Of a stretch of DNA of 64,000 nt, positions 33,482 through 45,714 are shown piece after piece; the first letter of the stretch is position 1; the number at the start of each line of letters is the position of its first letter. The translations under genes and the position numbers were made by a program. Under the pieces are notes generated by a model. That model searched no databases, was not told where the DNA came from, and worked only from the letters and a program-made list of their open reading frames with translations. This DNA is from Hysterangium stoloniferum. Lineage: Eukaryota > Basidiomycota > Agaricomycetes > Hysterangiales > Hysterangiaceae. Location: NCBI GenBank assembly GCA_015178975.1, contig WHVD01000002.1:1178001-1242000 (forward strand), given 5' to 3'.

Positions 33482-36057
33482 ATGTTCAAATGCTATGCCA
33501 AGTTATCAATCTCTGTGATAACAGCTGCTCTCTGTACAGCAGCTATCCTGGAGGATTCAAACCCATCTCTCCAAATAACAACCTCTATCGGGACATTCCA
33601 AGGCTATTTAAACTCAACTTCCCACCTGGAGATATGGAAGGGAATCCCTTTCGCCCAACCTCCAGTGGGTGCTTTGAGGTTTAAAGCTCCTGTTGGAGTT
33701 ATTGTGCCCTTCGAGGGCGTCCAAGACGCAACGAGTTTCGGTGCTGATTGTCCTCAACCTGTAAATATTCCTAATCAGCAGTTACGTAATTCTCATTTGA
33801 CTGCAACAAATACAGGCATCCAGTGGCACTGTTATTAGCGAGGACTGTCTAGTACTACATGTGAATGGATCTTGAACGCATTTCACTCCGTCGCATCTAA
33901 CGTCATGTATATTTTTCCTCGTCCCTAGGTTTTCCGTCCGGAAGAGACCTCTCCTTCTGCAAAACTGCCCGTTCTGGTGTGGATATATGTGCGTGTCGCT
34001 TGTTATACACATGAGCAAACAAGAATATCTACATAGCCTATCTTTTGACTTGAAAAACAAAGGGCGGCAACTATAACCTCGGGTACGTCCCTAGGCGCAA
34101 TATTTGTATGGGCTTTTCTAACGACTTTTCAGCGCAGCATCTAATCCATCATACGACCCGACATGTACGTATATACATCGCATCGCCTAGCGTTATCTTC
34201 TTGAACACCTGAAGCTGACCTGGCTGACCACAGTGCTCCTCCAACGGAGCATTGCCATCGGAAAGCCGATCATATTCGTTTCATTGTGTGGAATATCATT
34301 TTTCTTCCGAGTTTCAATAATCTAATATTATATTCACTTTATTAGCAATTACCGCGTAAACACCTTCGGATTTGTATGTCGATCACCGATACTCACCAGT
34401 GCGCATTTCTGACGTTAGTATTCCTCCAGTTGGCCAGTTCCTTCGTAGAACCAGAGGATCTCAATGCGGGGTTGCATGGTATGTATAAGTTTGCCGAGGA
34501 TCCGACATAGGCCTTGTAACTTAATAACTAACAGATCAACGTGCGGCATTGATGTGGGTGCAGAAGGAAATTGCTGCGTTTGGTGGCGATCCAGAGAAAG
34601 TGAGTTTTGAAAGCCTAGGAGAAATACATCTCATAGACTGATTAAAAAACCTGAAGGTTACCATTTGGGGGCAGGTAATTACCTGCTTAGCCTATCCCTC
34701 TTATAGACAATTTTTTCTCTGATCATGTGGATTTAAGTCTGCTGGTGGAGGCGGCGTTGAAGCGCACGTTGTGTACCCCTCTCAAACCCCTCTTTTCAGA
34801 GCCGCGATTGCCGATTCTTCCGCGGGTCCCTTGTACGTACTTCACAAATATTTCTTTTGGTGTTACCTGTATCCTTCCCCTCACCTTCTCGCAAACCACC
34901 TAGTCACTCGGCGCCACTGGCAGCCCAGTACGATGATCCAGGAACACCTTACTCTCGTTTAGTCAATCTTCTGGGATGCCCTTCTGGCAGGGAGTCACTG
35001 GAGTGTCTTCGTCAAGCTCCGTATGAGGTATAATAATGATAGCTCCAAGACCCACGTCATAGCGTCTAATTATCTAAATATTAGAACCTTCTGAATTCGA
35101 CAAACTTCCTCCTAACCACAACACTTAATTACCAGCTTTGGTACCCAGCTGTTGGCCCTCCGGGTAGCTTCGTCACAGAGAGAGCCTCCGCCAAAATCGC
35201 TTCCGGAGAGTTTAGACATATTCCTATGATAATGGGAACGAACGTAAGTTTATTCGAGAAGCCTTTTAGAATCTTCTTTTCTGAGAGACATTCCTAGCTT
35301 AATGATGGCACGATTTTCAGTCAGTCGGTATTCGGACTTTCGGCAATGAATGCCACAGTGGAACAAGATCGATTTGACCAGTTTATTGCCGCCAATTTTC
35401 CAAATGAGCTCTCATTGAGTACGGATGTATTGGATGAACTGCATAAACTTTATCCCGCGAATGATTCATCACTAGGGGGACGGTTTAATACAAGAGACTC
35501 GCTCTACGATCGGTGTTCCGCCTGGTTTACAGACCAGATGTACCTGGCCCCTCGAAGGTATTTTTTCGACAAGGCGGTTTCATTGCAACCGCTTTTTGGG
35601 TATTTATTCGATGCGTTTTATCCCGGAGGAAAACAAGATCTTGGGGGTACGAACGGTTTCCATCTCTGCTGAGGAAGCTAACAGTTTCTGAAGTATATCA
35701 TGGATCGGAATTGCGCCTTATATTCGGAGGAGCTCCTGCTTCTGAAGATAGTCTGTCAAACTCTTTTACAGATGCTTACATTAACTTCGTCACGGATCTA
35801 TACCCCGGGTGTATGTCCTTTCTTATGGTTTCCACCTTATCCTAATTTAAAATAAACAATTCAGCCTTCTGGCCCCAGTATACCTCCGAGAATAAACAGC
35901 TTGTGCGCTGGGCGAAAAATAATATTACTGCTATTTTAGATGGTAAAATGCTTCACTTAATACGGATTTATTATATACTGATAACTCTCCAGATTTTGAT
36001 ATAACCAAGACGGACTATCTGAATTCAATGAGGGTTCTTAACGAATCTCAGAAGTAG
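33482..36057 (+). CDS. Secreted type-B carboxylesterase / lipase
   Basis: Seventeen exons: 33482-33760, 33816-33860, 33929-33988, 34063-34082, 34133-34164, 34234-34285, 34346-34373, 34430-34478, 34535-34599, 34657-34674, 34738-34832, 34904-35027, 35085-35243, 35298-35646, 35694-35810, 35865-35942 and 35993-36057. All introns are GT..AG; the 1635 nt encode 544 residues, normal for the family. An N-terminal signal peptide (LSISVITAALCTAAIL) marks it as secreted. Family signatures are SEDCLVLHV, GGNYNLG, NYRVNTFGF and FGGDPEKVTIWGQSAGG. Catalytic triad by homology: Ser217 in GQSAGG, Asp345 in NLNDGT (the Glu/Asp position) and His461 in VYHGSEL. It would hydrolyse ester bonds of lipids or plant compounds outside the cell; the substrate cannot be told. 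The first ATG at 33452 would spoil the signal peptide start. Confidence 0.9.
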
Positions 36058-36631
36058 TCCGAGTTCACCATTGGCCTTGTACAATGCCATAGAGTTTCGA
36101 GAAAATACTAGAATTCTGTTAGACTACAGGTCGCTGTATACTTACTAAGCCACCATCAGGGTGAACTTTGCGGAGAAGCCTGTGGAAAAGTAGTAAGTTA
36201 ACGAGCTGATAAGCATGCTCAAACCTGGGAGCCTTCTATTCAGGCAAGTTGTAAGCCTGGTGGCTTACAACATACCGATTACATTATGGTCAGATTTATG
36301 AATTCTCTCTCATTTTAATTTGTAATTGACTTGTCCATAATTAACCCTTCCATTGTTTCCTCGTTATTATAACAGTGCTTTCACCAAACAGAGCAAATCA
36401 GCCGGGAACTGGGAATGAGTTTAGAACCCGTAGTATGGTCAATAAGAAACAGGCGGTGTTCATAAATAATAAAGAACTGGACTATGCTTTGCATTGAAAT
36501 TGGATAAAAGAATACAAAGTTGCATGGAAATGAAAGGTTGACTCGCAGGACAAGAGCATGAAACGTCGATTTCGGGCACAACAATCCAAGTATATGCAGA
36601 AGGCACCGCCGTCCGAAGAAGCATGTTTCCA
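36058..36631. other. Convergent intergenic region
   Basis: The carboxylesterase and RAP1-like genes end facing each other across 574 bp. A short direct repeat around AAGCCTG(G)TGGCTTAC occurs near 36250. No gene is seen. Confidence 0.5.
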
Positions 36632-38618
36632 TCATCTCCGCATCCGTAACTCCTTCCTCTTCTCGGTGATATACATTCTGATGTCATGGAAATGCCGCTC
36701 CGTAATATTTATATCACGGCTCACTTCTTGATACACTTCTTCCACCTCTTGAAACGAGAAGCGATATTTGGAAGCAATCTCATTAAGGGCCCCATGAGTG
36801 TCGGAATGGGACAATAGTGGTACAGGGGCACGCGCCGGCCCCATTCCAATTTGGCTCTTGTCAAGATTATTATCGAAATGAGGAAGTTCGTCGACCACTA
36901 GGCCAACAAGGTTTCTGTTCGCGTCAAGTAATGCTTGTGTTTCGCTGCCGATGTCGGTCATATCGTAGCTAGACGGTTGCGTCTGGGATAATTCATTGTT
37001 ATTGCCTCCGGTGGTATTGTTTGCTTGAAAATGTTCGCCTATGTTTTCATATTTTTCTGAAACAGGTGGAGGTACGAGGTCGGCCTCGATGGATGACAGG
37101 TTATCCTCCGAATCGTCGACCCTGTAAAATACTTAGTATGGAGATATGTTGCAAATTTAACTCGCTATATACCTCGTCTTCTTGCTTTTATGCAGACCTT
37201 GAACTGCGCTCGGCCCCGCAGTATCCCTATCTTCCGTCATCTCCTTTCTCTTTCCTTTTCCTTTCCCCCAGTTAGGAGGACTCTTATTCCCCTGTCGAAC
37301 TTCCCACTGACTTCCCCCCCACTCGTCGTCGCTGCTATGGGGAGCATCTGAAGGTATCGGCCCGTTGTGTTCACTCTTTGCTTTAAATACACCCGGAGAT
37401 TTGACAGCCTTCCCCGTTGATGAAGGAGCTCTGACGAACCCATGCAAACCCTTCCCGTTTTCTGGAGCAGGATGAAGTGCAAGGTGAGCGTTGATCAACT
37501 TACGGAACCGAGGGACGTTGTTTTTGTATCGTTCTCGCCATGACTGCCACGGGTGACGTTGTGCCCATGGGTAAAGATCAAGCTACATATTATAAACTGA
37601 TTAACGAGGTTGTACGGGACAATGGCTAAGATACGCACTTTAGAACATAAGTCTTGGTATAGTTTATTGCCTGTTCGGCCGCGCATGGTTTGATCAGGAA
37701 GGCGAGCGGCAATGTAGCCTGCAAGATACTGGTCATCTTCTACTGTAAAATCTGTACGCCTGAGAGTGGGACATGATATGTCGGGACGGAGTTTATGACA
37801 TAAGGAGATTACGGACCGACTGCCTGCGATACGGCCTCCAAAATTCTTTTTCACGACAGGGGTGTTCCTATACACACCAGACTCAATGCACTCTTCAACC
37901 CAAGGGATGCCTTCTACATATTTATTCTGGTAGTGGTCGAATCGTTCAACGAGGCTTTGAAATCCTGGCCAGTCTTCATCCGCTACTACAACGTCAGCGA
38001 ATCCGTTGACAACCCGCCCACCGGAATGCTGAATGAAACAAAGTGAGTGTAATATATGAAATTACCAAGCTTACAACGAACCAAGATACAGGAAGTTAAA
38101 TGATCTATCAAACTTCCAGTAATGCATGAATGAATATTGATCCTGAGGCTAACGCCATCCCTTCTAAACACCTGTGGGATAAGCTTGCCGGCGTCCAAGC
38201 AGGCATCCACAAAGGTGGGGGGCACCAAGTTCCTTTTTGGACGGTCCGGCGTATCCCAACAATCTAGGTTCGGTTCAGAAAAAATAACTCGATCCAAGAA
38301 ATAGTTCGACGCACCAATGAGTCGCTGGCCTTCTTCAGTATCTGGGTTGATCAATAAGAAGCCTTGCAAAGGAACTTTAGCCTCAATGCGTCCTCCATGT
38401 CTCTGAGCTTCATCAAAATATGTCCTTATTTGTGTTCATACACATACTTTGATATTCTTCTGTAATTGCTCGATCACCTTCTCGTCAAGGTCTTTCTGGA
38501 TAAAGAATTTGATAGCGTGGTCATCCACCTGAAATATAAGGCTCTCTGTCTAAAGCTTTGTTATAAGCATGAAAATCAATCGCGTGCTAATACTAACAGA
38601 TTGCTTATCTTCCTGCAT
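36632..38618 (-). CDS. RAP1: RAP1-like telomere protein (tandem BRCT and Rap1 Myb domain)
   Basis: Six exons: 38598-38618, 38448-38528, 38082-38402, 37639-38028, 37173-37582 and 36632-37121. Introns are 69, 45, 53, 56 and 51 bp, and 1713 nt encode 570 residues. BRCT repeat 1 spans about residues 20-108 (NIKRHGGRI, then PPTFVDACLDAGKLI). BRCT repeat 2 spans about 112-195 (GVSLRINIHSCITGSL, HSGGRVVNGFADVVVADED, YVEGIPWVEECIESG). The Rap1-type Myb domain is at 231-301 (TDFTVEDDQYLAGYIA, GRTGNKLYQDL, HPWQSWRERYKNN). A basic Lys-rich linker (KGKGKRK) and a helical C-terminus follow. RAP1 proteins sit in the telomere complex and regulate telomere length and silencing. A shorter exon 3 with a 143-bp intron was rejected because it removes the start of BRCT2. 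Confidence 0.85.
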
Positions 38619-38727
38619 TCTCACTTGAAAGGACAAGGGGGGTTAGGGTTAATAAGTGTGGCAGCGTGGCACCCGGCAAAGAATCGGCAGCACCCGGAGT
38701 TTAAACCCGATACCTCATTCAACCATC
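38619..38727. promoter_or_regulatory. Shared divergent promoter region between RAP1-like gene and FRG1
   Basis: Only 109 bp separate the two start codons. The interval includes GGTTAGGGTTA (near 38640-38652), which is close to fungal and vertebrate telomere-repeat (TTAGGG) units, just upstream of the telomere-protein gene. Binding of any factor there is inference. Confidence 0.45.
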
Positions 38728-39708
38728 ATGTCAGACCGTGTACGCTCTACTAAACTCACTTTCAAAGGTGATAAAACAAAGAAAAAGAAGCGAAAGCATA
38801 GAGATGGGGGTACTGGGAACGAGGAGGAAGGGATCGATCCTCAAGCATGGGTTCTTCCCGAGAACGCGAATCAAGTTTATGGCCCAACATTCATCGTCCA
38901 TCCCTCCGAACCTGCTATCTGTATCACCTACGATTCCACCCGCTCTCGCATCATGCTCCATGCTGTTTCGCATGAGCCTGGAGAGACGGCGTTGAGCCTT
39001 TCTCCTGCTGAAGTTTCCCAAGTTTGGGTCGTCACACGGGTGGCTGGTTCGCCTACTATCAATCTTCGCACCGCTGAAGGGAAGTTCCTATCATGTGACG
39101 CGCATGGGTTAGTGAGTTCAGATCGGGAAGCACGGGGCCCTCAGGAAGAATGGACACCAGTTGTACTCGAAGATGGCATGGTTGCATTCCAGAATAATTA
39201 TCAGAAGTATTTGTCTGTAGATGAAGTTGCCGGGGGATCGCTTGCGCTGCGGGGTGATAGCGATATTGTTGGTTTTGGAGAGAGGTTTTGGGTGAAGGTT
39301 CAGCAAGAGTATAAGTTAAAGGCGGGAGAGGAAGAAAGGAAGAAAGAAGGGGTGGCTAAGAAGCGGAAAATTGATGAGGTTGAGACGAAGTATGTATACT
39401 CCTTTCTTTATATTTTGTGCTCCTGTGACCAATCTCTCATTATTTATTTTGATAGCCACACGTTCCAGGCTTGGGGTGCGGGTAAATCCGTAGTGTCCCA
39501 AGAGGACAAGACTGAGGTACGGAGGCTACAGAAACTCAAGATCTTGCTATATTCATGAAAATATTTTGACAGTTGAAGAAGGCACGGAAGGATGGCCGAC
39601 TTTCGGAAGCTATGCTCGACCGCCGATCTAAGCTAAAAAGGTGGGTTATTATTATTATTCTATGGGCCTCAATTAATACTCCTGAATTTTAGTGACCGTT
39701 TCTGTTGA
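38728..39708 (+). CDS. FRG1: FRG1-like protein (fascin-like fold, RNA/actin associated)
   Basis: Four exons: 38728-39389, 39456-39516, 39573-39640 and 39693-39708. Introns are 66, 56 and 52 bp, and 807 nt encode 268 residues, the family length. The N-terminus has the basic cluster KKKKRKHRDGG. The middle is a beta-trefoil of fascin type (TINLRTAEGKFLSCDAHG, FQNNYQKYLSVDEVAGG, FGERFWVKVQ). The C-terminus reads HTFQAWGAGK, QEDKTELKKARKDGRL, SEAMLDRRSKLKSDRFC, the hallmark ending of FRG1. Human FRG1 is linked to pre-mRNA processing and actin bundling; the fungal role is presumed to be nuclear. It is transcribed away from the RAP1-like gene, sharing a very short promoter region. Confidence 0.92.
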
Positions 39709-40649
39709 CGATATAACGCCATCGGATGTATTTTATCATTCTGTGCACTGGCCGTGCACCTCATGTAGCAATAAAATAAGTTATGATCCAGAATGATCAC
39801 CTTTGAATCTTGATGTGCAGCTGGCAGAACAGCCCCATCTCCGCCATGGGATTCAAATATGAAACCGGTCTTTTATCTATAATGTGTACTACTATATGCT
39901 TTTATAGTCTAACGTCCTATTAGAGACAATTAAATTTACTATCAGCTTCCTACCGCAAGACATCTGAGCACCAATGGCATTTCAGTGACTCGGGATTGAA
40001 AGACCCTAATACCAAACTCATCGAGCGTATGGATTTAACTATGGGACTGTATACTATACCACCTTTCACGTTGGCCGTTGAATATCCCCGAGTTGGCTTC
40101 CACTAGGCTCAAATTTCCAAACACATGTCCTCAGACTGGTGGTTTTTACATTGCTTACCCATGTGGCGACTTTGAAGAAAAGAGCCTGGTGTACAGAGAC
40201 AAATATAATATACTCACACGACTCAAGTTTTCGAGACACATTTAATCAGCCCTGACCCCTCCGTTGCGCTGCCAGAGTGACATCCAAGGCACTCTGCTGT
40301 TTGATGCGACGTGCGACCGCTAAGCTTCCTGACTAAAAAAATTACCTCCCTGCTTGTCATCAGATCTCCCGCAACTACAAATGACATCGACAACTACTCT
40401 TTCAACCCGATATCTAGCAGGCCTTACCATCGTCGTTCAGAAGAAGCTATTTAGTATACAGCAGCCCTTCACTTTCAATTGTCTGCAAATATGAAAATAT
40501 TAAGACAATCAACTAAGATTGTTATTACAAAGAATTCCAATATTGGAAAAATATCCAAACAATAGTTTTAAATATAAACATTACTAAAAATTAGAAGCAT
40601 ACCAAATATATATTTAATTAATAATTTTTATGATATAGACATTGATAAC
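39709..40649. other. Intergenic, no recognisable gene
   Basis: No open frame of note and no known repeat. The AT-rich end (40480-40640) leads into the tRNA-bearing repeat. Confidence 0.5.
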
Positions 40650-41270
40650 CAGTCAAGCCTGACATCTATGATGGACTATTATGGGTTTCACGAGTGAACG
40701 CAAAAGAATTTAACCATGGTTTCGGTGAAATCCTGATAGTCGTCTGATACAGATGTCAGTTGATATGAAAGATGTCCGTTGGACTTTCTAGTCAGAGTCA
40801 ACTGGATATAATCGAAGTGAGAAAACTATACCATACCCATAATATCAATTTAACGATATGCAGTAGATTCATCAACGCTATGTAATTTAATATCAGTATC
40901 AAACGATAAATACTACCATAATTATGCAACCCTGCGCGTGTCGCATGTATTGACGAGGAAAAAGAGATATGTGTAGGAAGGAAGCTTCAACGGGATAAAA
41001 ATATTACCCCGCGCAGGAATCGAACCCACGACCTTAAGACTCTTACCCGGTCAGAGGGACTGTAAAAGTCTTACGCTCTACCAACTGAGCTAGCAAGGCA
41101 CGATTGAAAGGTTCAACATTGTAATAAATACTGAACCGTGACACCACCGTTGTTACATTCTACATTTGAGTCTGTTATTTTTTTCCCCATTCCAGACTTC
41201 TTGTCATACTACACCTTAATTTTGTTGTGCTAGTATATACAGTAACAAATAAATAAATTCATAAGACTAA
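40650..41270. repeat. tRNA-Lys-bearing dispersed repeat, copy 2 (fullest)
   Basis: About 350 bp upstream of the tRNA match 19300-19680, and about 170 bp on the other side match 46580-46760, including GAACCGTGACACCAC and TTTTTTTCCCCATTCCAGAC. This is the only copy here that has both flanks. The tRNA lies on the minus strand in the middle. Confidence 0.8.
41005..41099 (-). tRNA. tRNA-Lys, anticodon TTT, with intron
   Basis: A 95-nt gene with a 22-nt intron one base after the anticodon. The A box TAGCTCAGTTGG and B box GGTTCGATTCC are intact. The anticodon stem TAAGA/TCTTA surrounds a loop with TTT, where the two sister copies have CTT. The acceptor pairs GCCTTGC with GCGGGGT using several G-U pairs, and the T stem also has G-U pairs. 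It may be a functional variant or a decaying copy, because the change that makes TTT also weakens the pairing between the anticodon and the intron. Confidence 0.7.
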
Positions 41271-44200
41271 GTTAATGCAGAAATGGAGTGTTTATCGTTT
41301 TCTACGTATGTCTCGGTAGCCTCGCTCCCAATTTATAAAGACGGTCTAGTTAAATGTATCTGTATAGGGCATTTCTAGTTTGCTATAGATCCTGTCAAGT
41401 ATTAAATAATGAGGGATGGTGATTAACAAGAGGAGAAACATTCCCTTTTTGCTTTCCTCTCGCTTGATTGTGTCGAAGATCAATAAACAACATTGTATTA
41501 CTACTCATTTGTCGGGCAAGAAAAACACAGAAAAAATGGAACAAACACTTAGAATTAGGTGGACGATATCCTGAGGGAGTGAGGGGCTATACACGCTGCC
41601 CGAGCAATGAGATTCTGAAGAACCAAGGCCACGCATTCGGACTGTGTCAATGGAAAGCCAATTAGATTGATCACATTCTGCGGTATACCCACATAAATAT
41701 TCATCTGGGCCTGATGTTGGATGCAGAAGAGGCAGAAAGGCAATCGAGGAAAAAAGTTCAACACGCTTTAAGGAAGATCTTCTGCATCTAAGCCTAGCAG
41801 GCATAGAATGGAAAATAACGCATGATTATTTTGTCTAGGGTATCGTCCTATTGCGCATGTGGCTGCATAATGGGTAAGAAACATCAGGGATTTGGGAATG
41901 TCTACACCCACTATCTAGACTCCCTAGATCTATAGTAAGCTTTTATACCGACTAGTAAATAGGGATCTCGCGAATGTGGGGTGTCTAGCCGAGCTAGCTA
42001 GCTCTCCTAGATGGCTCTAGACAATATAGACGGCATACTTACTGATCTTCCCACTTTTCTGATTGAAGACGATGGGTCGTGGGATTACCCGATGAACAGC
42101 ATGATATTAGCGGTGAGAGGAAGGAGTCAGAAAAGCAGACTAGGAGTAAGTAAGTATTTAACGACGCTGTGACGACTCAGACTTGCCATCGTCAGTTCCT
42201 GGCAGACGTTAAACACAACGGAGTAGTGTGAAGATATGACAATACAAGGGACTGGAGAGAATGTGGTTTAATGGCACTACCCGATTCTCAGAAGGGAAAG
42301 AGAGATAATCGCCATGATAGAATGCTGGTAGCATTTCACGCATATCGGAATTGACATTTATAAGTAACCCTCTTTGAGTAGGACAACTACCTCACTCTAT
42401 CTTCATGTGCCATTAACTTCACACTGACTGGCATAAGTATGGATAAATATCTAAGAGCGCTCAACAATTTTTGTATAGCATTTGAATAATGTACGAGGGG
42501 CCGTCATCCATAATTGTCATGCAAGTGAGAGAAGCAATGATGGCTCAATCGAATGCAGAAGGGGTGTTTCCAATCCATCCGTATTTTTCTAGCACCGATA
42601 TGCAATTTGAATTGGATAAGAGTGACGTTCCGGTGAACGGAATGGCGATCAGACATAGGAAAGACCGGGAAGCAATTTTGCAACGCGAAAGGTATCCGAA
42701 GTAGTCGATCAAGGCGTCTACCGCCTCTGCTGCCCGTATTTGTGTACACGAAGATTGCCAGTGGGCATCCGGAGAAGCTGCTATTAACTTTATTATGATT
42801 TCGATTGTTTCGGCGACACGGTAGGGGTGCGTTGTATATTGATCGTGTCGGGCCGAAAGGGTACTGAAGGAGAAGGTAATTTAATAGATTAGACATGTAT
42901 TTAACGTGCCGTAGGTAGAAAAAGAAAAGTGAATCTAGCGATCGACCTTTCTGGTGTAGTTCACCAGCATTACCCTGTCCGCAAAGCAACTGCTCATAGC
43001 CCATTCCCCTACGAAGAGACGGTCATAAATTCAATAGTGTTTCAACAATTGCGTTGTGCCAATTAAATCAAAAAAATGTCCAATTGCGCCTCGGTTAAGA
43101 TCTTAAACCGTGCACCCTGTTGTAAACATGCTATGGATAAACCCACTTGTGGGTTAAGGAGGAGACAATCTCCTCGAGAAATCTTCTTCGATTGCATCTG
43201 CTTCAAATCAGCGTAGGGAATATAGACGCATATCTCGGTTGCAGCGAGAATTCCAAGTAGCTGTGAATAGCATCGAGCTCTCCGGGTGATAACTTACCTA
43301 AATGCCGGACATTTTCCACGATCCTTGTAATCACCATAGAAAGAAGCGAATCATCCTGTTCCGACAACCCATTTACAGACGTGAGAATGACAATGAGTGG
43401 AAGTGATTTCATTATAGTCCATATGCAGTGGTGCGCTGGTCAGGCCTTTATACAGCGCGGACGCAATTTCTGTCGAGCCTATGCAGTACCTCAGGTCATC
43501 GAAGTATTGAATGCGTCTCCTAAGCATGTAAGGAGGGACGATTGATAACACTTGTCAGCATCGGGCCTCAGTGGGCCGACAGGAGGCAAAAACACGCACG
43601 TCCAGACATTGCGTAAATGTTCATTGGCTCGCTGTCGTATATATAATGGGTAACAGGGTCTATAAAGACGTATAAAAGTCGATGCGGAAAATTAATGAGT
43701 GGATAATTAATGCTGGTGAGTCATACCTCATTAGAGCAGCAGTTTTATGTATCATTATGCCAACTACCTGTGTAGGTGGACGGCACGGGCCTGCCAAAGC
43801 CTTTGTTTGCGTTTGTACAACGCTAGTTTGCACACCATCCTGAAGACCTTCGAGCCATGCAGCAGTTTCCGGTTCTTTTCAAAGCGAGCCCACAGAAATA
43901 CCCTCGCCCAATCGCAATACCATCAATGCTGGCGTCCGTTTCTCCCCAATCGGTAGGTTCATCCTCGTTACACTCGAAGCTTGTTGAGACAGTTGGGGCG
44001 TGCAGTGCGTTGAGACCTGACCTTCGCCCTTGACAATGGAAGGCAAGGTAGTCAGTCAATGGTTTGTAGTAGAGGTTTTAGTAGGGCACGCACGATGTCC
44101 TCTACCCAAATTGTTATCTGTCCGTCCGAGAGCGGAATATGGTCGACGGAATGCTCCCCTCGGAGGCAAAATTTATGGCCAAATCTGTTACACGCCCACT

Positions 44201-44665
44201 TTTCTCGCAGGATATTGCGGATATTGCTCCTAAGAAATGAATGGTGACGCTGCTCGAGACTGGAAGCTACAGCTGATGAAACCAAAAGTGGTAAGGCTTC
44301 CGCATTGTCGTCCTGAGTGCAAGTTGTCATTTCATAACTATTATGTGTCGTCTCCGTCTGCCATGTTTTGTAAAGCGAAGCCTTTGTATTGACGGCCTCA
44401 TGGATTTAATTCCAAATGTGCAGTTTCCTCCACAGCCCCACTGTCCAGGTTGACAAACAAGTGCCAAAACTATTCACAGATTGTCCGTCTAAGAAGAATA
44501 AACAACAGTTTTGTTTCTCGGAAAACAGGCCACGGCATCTGACATGAGGCTGCGCAGGTTCGTCCAACTCCATATGAATTTCTGAGAGCACGTATGGTGC
44601 GAGACCCCGACTTTTGGACAAGAGGAGTGATGTAAAAAGGGTCTAATTTCGCAATAAGCCCGTGC
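41271..44665. other. Long stretch without a recognisable gene
   Basis: Short minus-strand frames at 42504-43004, 43203-43412, 43823-44330 and 44406-44621 give no convincing protein. The one at 43203-43412 starts with a hydrophobic, signal-like segment (MKSLPLIVILTSVNG) but is only 69 residues long. Degenerate coding remains are possible. Confidence 0.4.
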
Positions 44666-44760
44666 GTCCTGCTAGCTCAGTTGGTAGAGCGTAAGACTCT
44701 TACAGTCCTTCTGACCGGGTAAGAGTCTTAAGGTCGCGGGTTCGATTCCCGCGCAAGGCA
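44666..44760 (+). tRNA. tRNA-Lys, anticodon CTT, with intron
   Basis: A 95-nt gene with an intact A box (TAGCTCAGTTGG) and B box (GGTTCGATTCC). The T stem GCGGG/CCCGC is perfect. The anticodon loop is CTCTTA plus intron. The intron's GTAAGAGT is complementary to ACTCTTAC at the anticodon, as in normal nuclear introns. The acceptor GTCCTGC/GCAAGGC has one mismatch and one G-U pair. This is the best-formed body of the three copies. Confidence 0.85.
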
Positions 44761-44990
44761 ACTTTTTTATCCCGTTAAAGCACGGGCTCCGTCCTATATA
44801 TATTTCTTTTTCCAAGCGTGTGAAATATTTTTAAGAATTATGGAACTAGCCATTAAGTACTAAACATGTATATGCAGAACTATATAGAAGTTCAGAGTTC
44901 GCACCCCAAGATATATTGACTTAGCCTTTTGACTCTATCCTTTTGTCACTGTAAATACTATTATAACAAAAGTAAGTTGTAGTATGCAAA
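44761..44990. repeat. tRNA-Lys-associated repeat, copy 3, rearranged
   Basis: Bases 44761-44835 are the inverted match of 46425-46484, and 44836-44990 are the inverted match of about 46700-46860. The two parts lie on opposite sides of the tRNA in the other copy, so the order is changed. Confidence 0.75.
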
Positions 44991-44999
44991 TAATTCTGG

Positions 45000-45410
45000 A
45001 ATGGGGGAGAAAATAACAAACACAAATGCAGTTACATGGAACGGACTAATTCCATTAGTACGTGTTCTTTGTAATGGGAATGTTTCCCCTTTTAAGCTCC
45101 GCCATCGTGGACGCCGCCTTTTGTCTCTTGCCACCATCGTCTGAGTGGCCGGCCCTCAGGGATTGCTCAGCCTTTCCTTGAGTAATTTTCTTTTTCCCGC
45201 CATCCCACCCTTTCCTGCTCCTTTATTGCCCTAAAACTCGTAGTTTAGATTGAATTTTCATGTATTTACTATTAGTTTGGCATGCTGTTGGGGCTCGCTC
45301 ATGTTTCCATCAGCATGTTTTGGAGCCTGTGGCCCTTGGATTCTCGTCCACCGGGGGGTCCACTCACCCAAACATGGACAAAGACGAAGAACAGTGGCTG
45401 GTGCCTTAGT
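45000..45410. mobile_element. Partial, inverted copy of the LTR at 22469-23137
   Basis: Aligns in reverse with about 22575-22975 (shared GGGATTGCTCAGCCTTTCCT, GCTCCTTTATTGCCCTAAAA and TACTATTAGTTTGGCATGCT). It retains CG at many sites where the other copy has TG or CA. The two LTR ends are missing. Confidence 0.8.
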
Positions 45411-45714
45411 TCAGTAGTAAGCTCAGAATATACACCTTGCCATTGGACCAAGGAAATTGACAGTTCAATATCAAATGGCTTTAAATGCGTGCCGTTGCCA
45501 TGCCAAGTTTTATGGAGGCTATGAGTCAAGTAATATGGTCCAGATGCAGAAATAATTTTGATGGACTGGTGTTTTGGCCATGGTCTGAAAGGGAACGCTG
45601 GTTGGACAATCACACATGTTATCTATCACGATGGTTGAGTAGGCCGATGTTTGGGAGCGGAAACCGGGCCTGATAACTTCTGCGGGGGAAAGGAACAAAC
45701 GGACGACTAGCGTT
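45411..45714. other. Unassigned sequence between repeats
   Basis: No gene or known repeat is recognised. Confidence 0.4.

Noticed and set aside
38029-38171. 143-bp intron in the RAP1-like gene
   Set aside because: Keeping the extra 30 codons in exon 3 and using a 53-bp intron restores the start of the second BRCT repeat.
43203-43412. Small secreted protein with signal-like start
   Set aside because: Only 69 residues, no cysteine pattern, no promoter or homology support.
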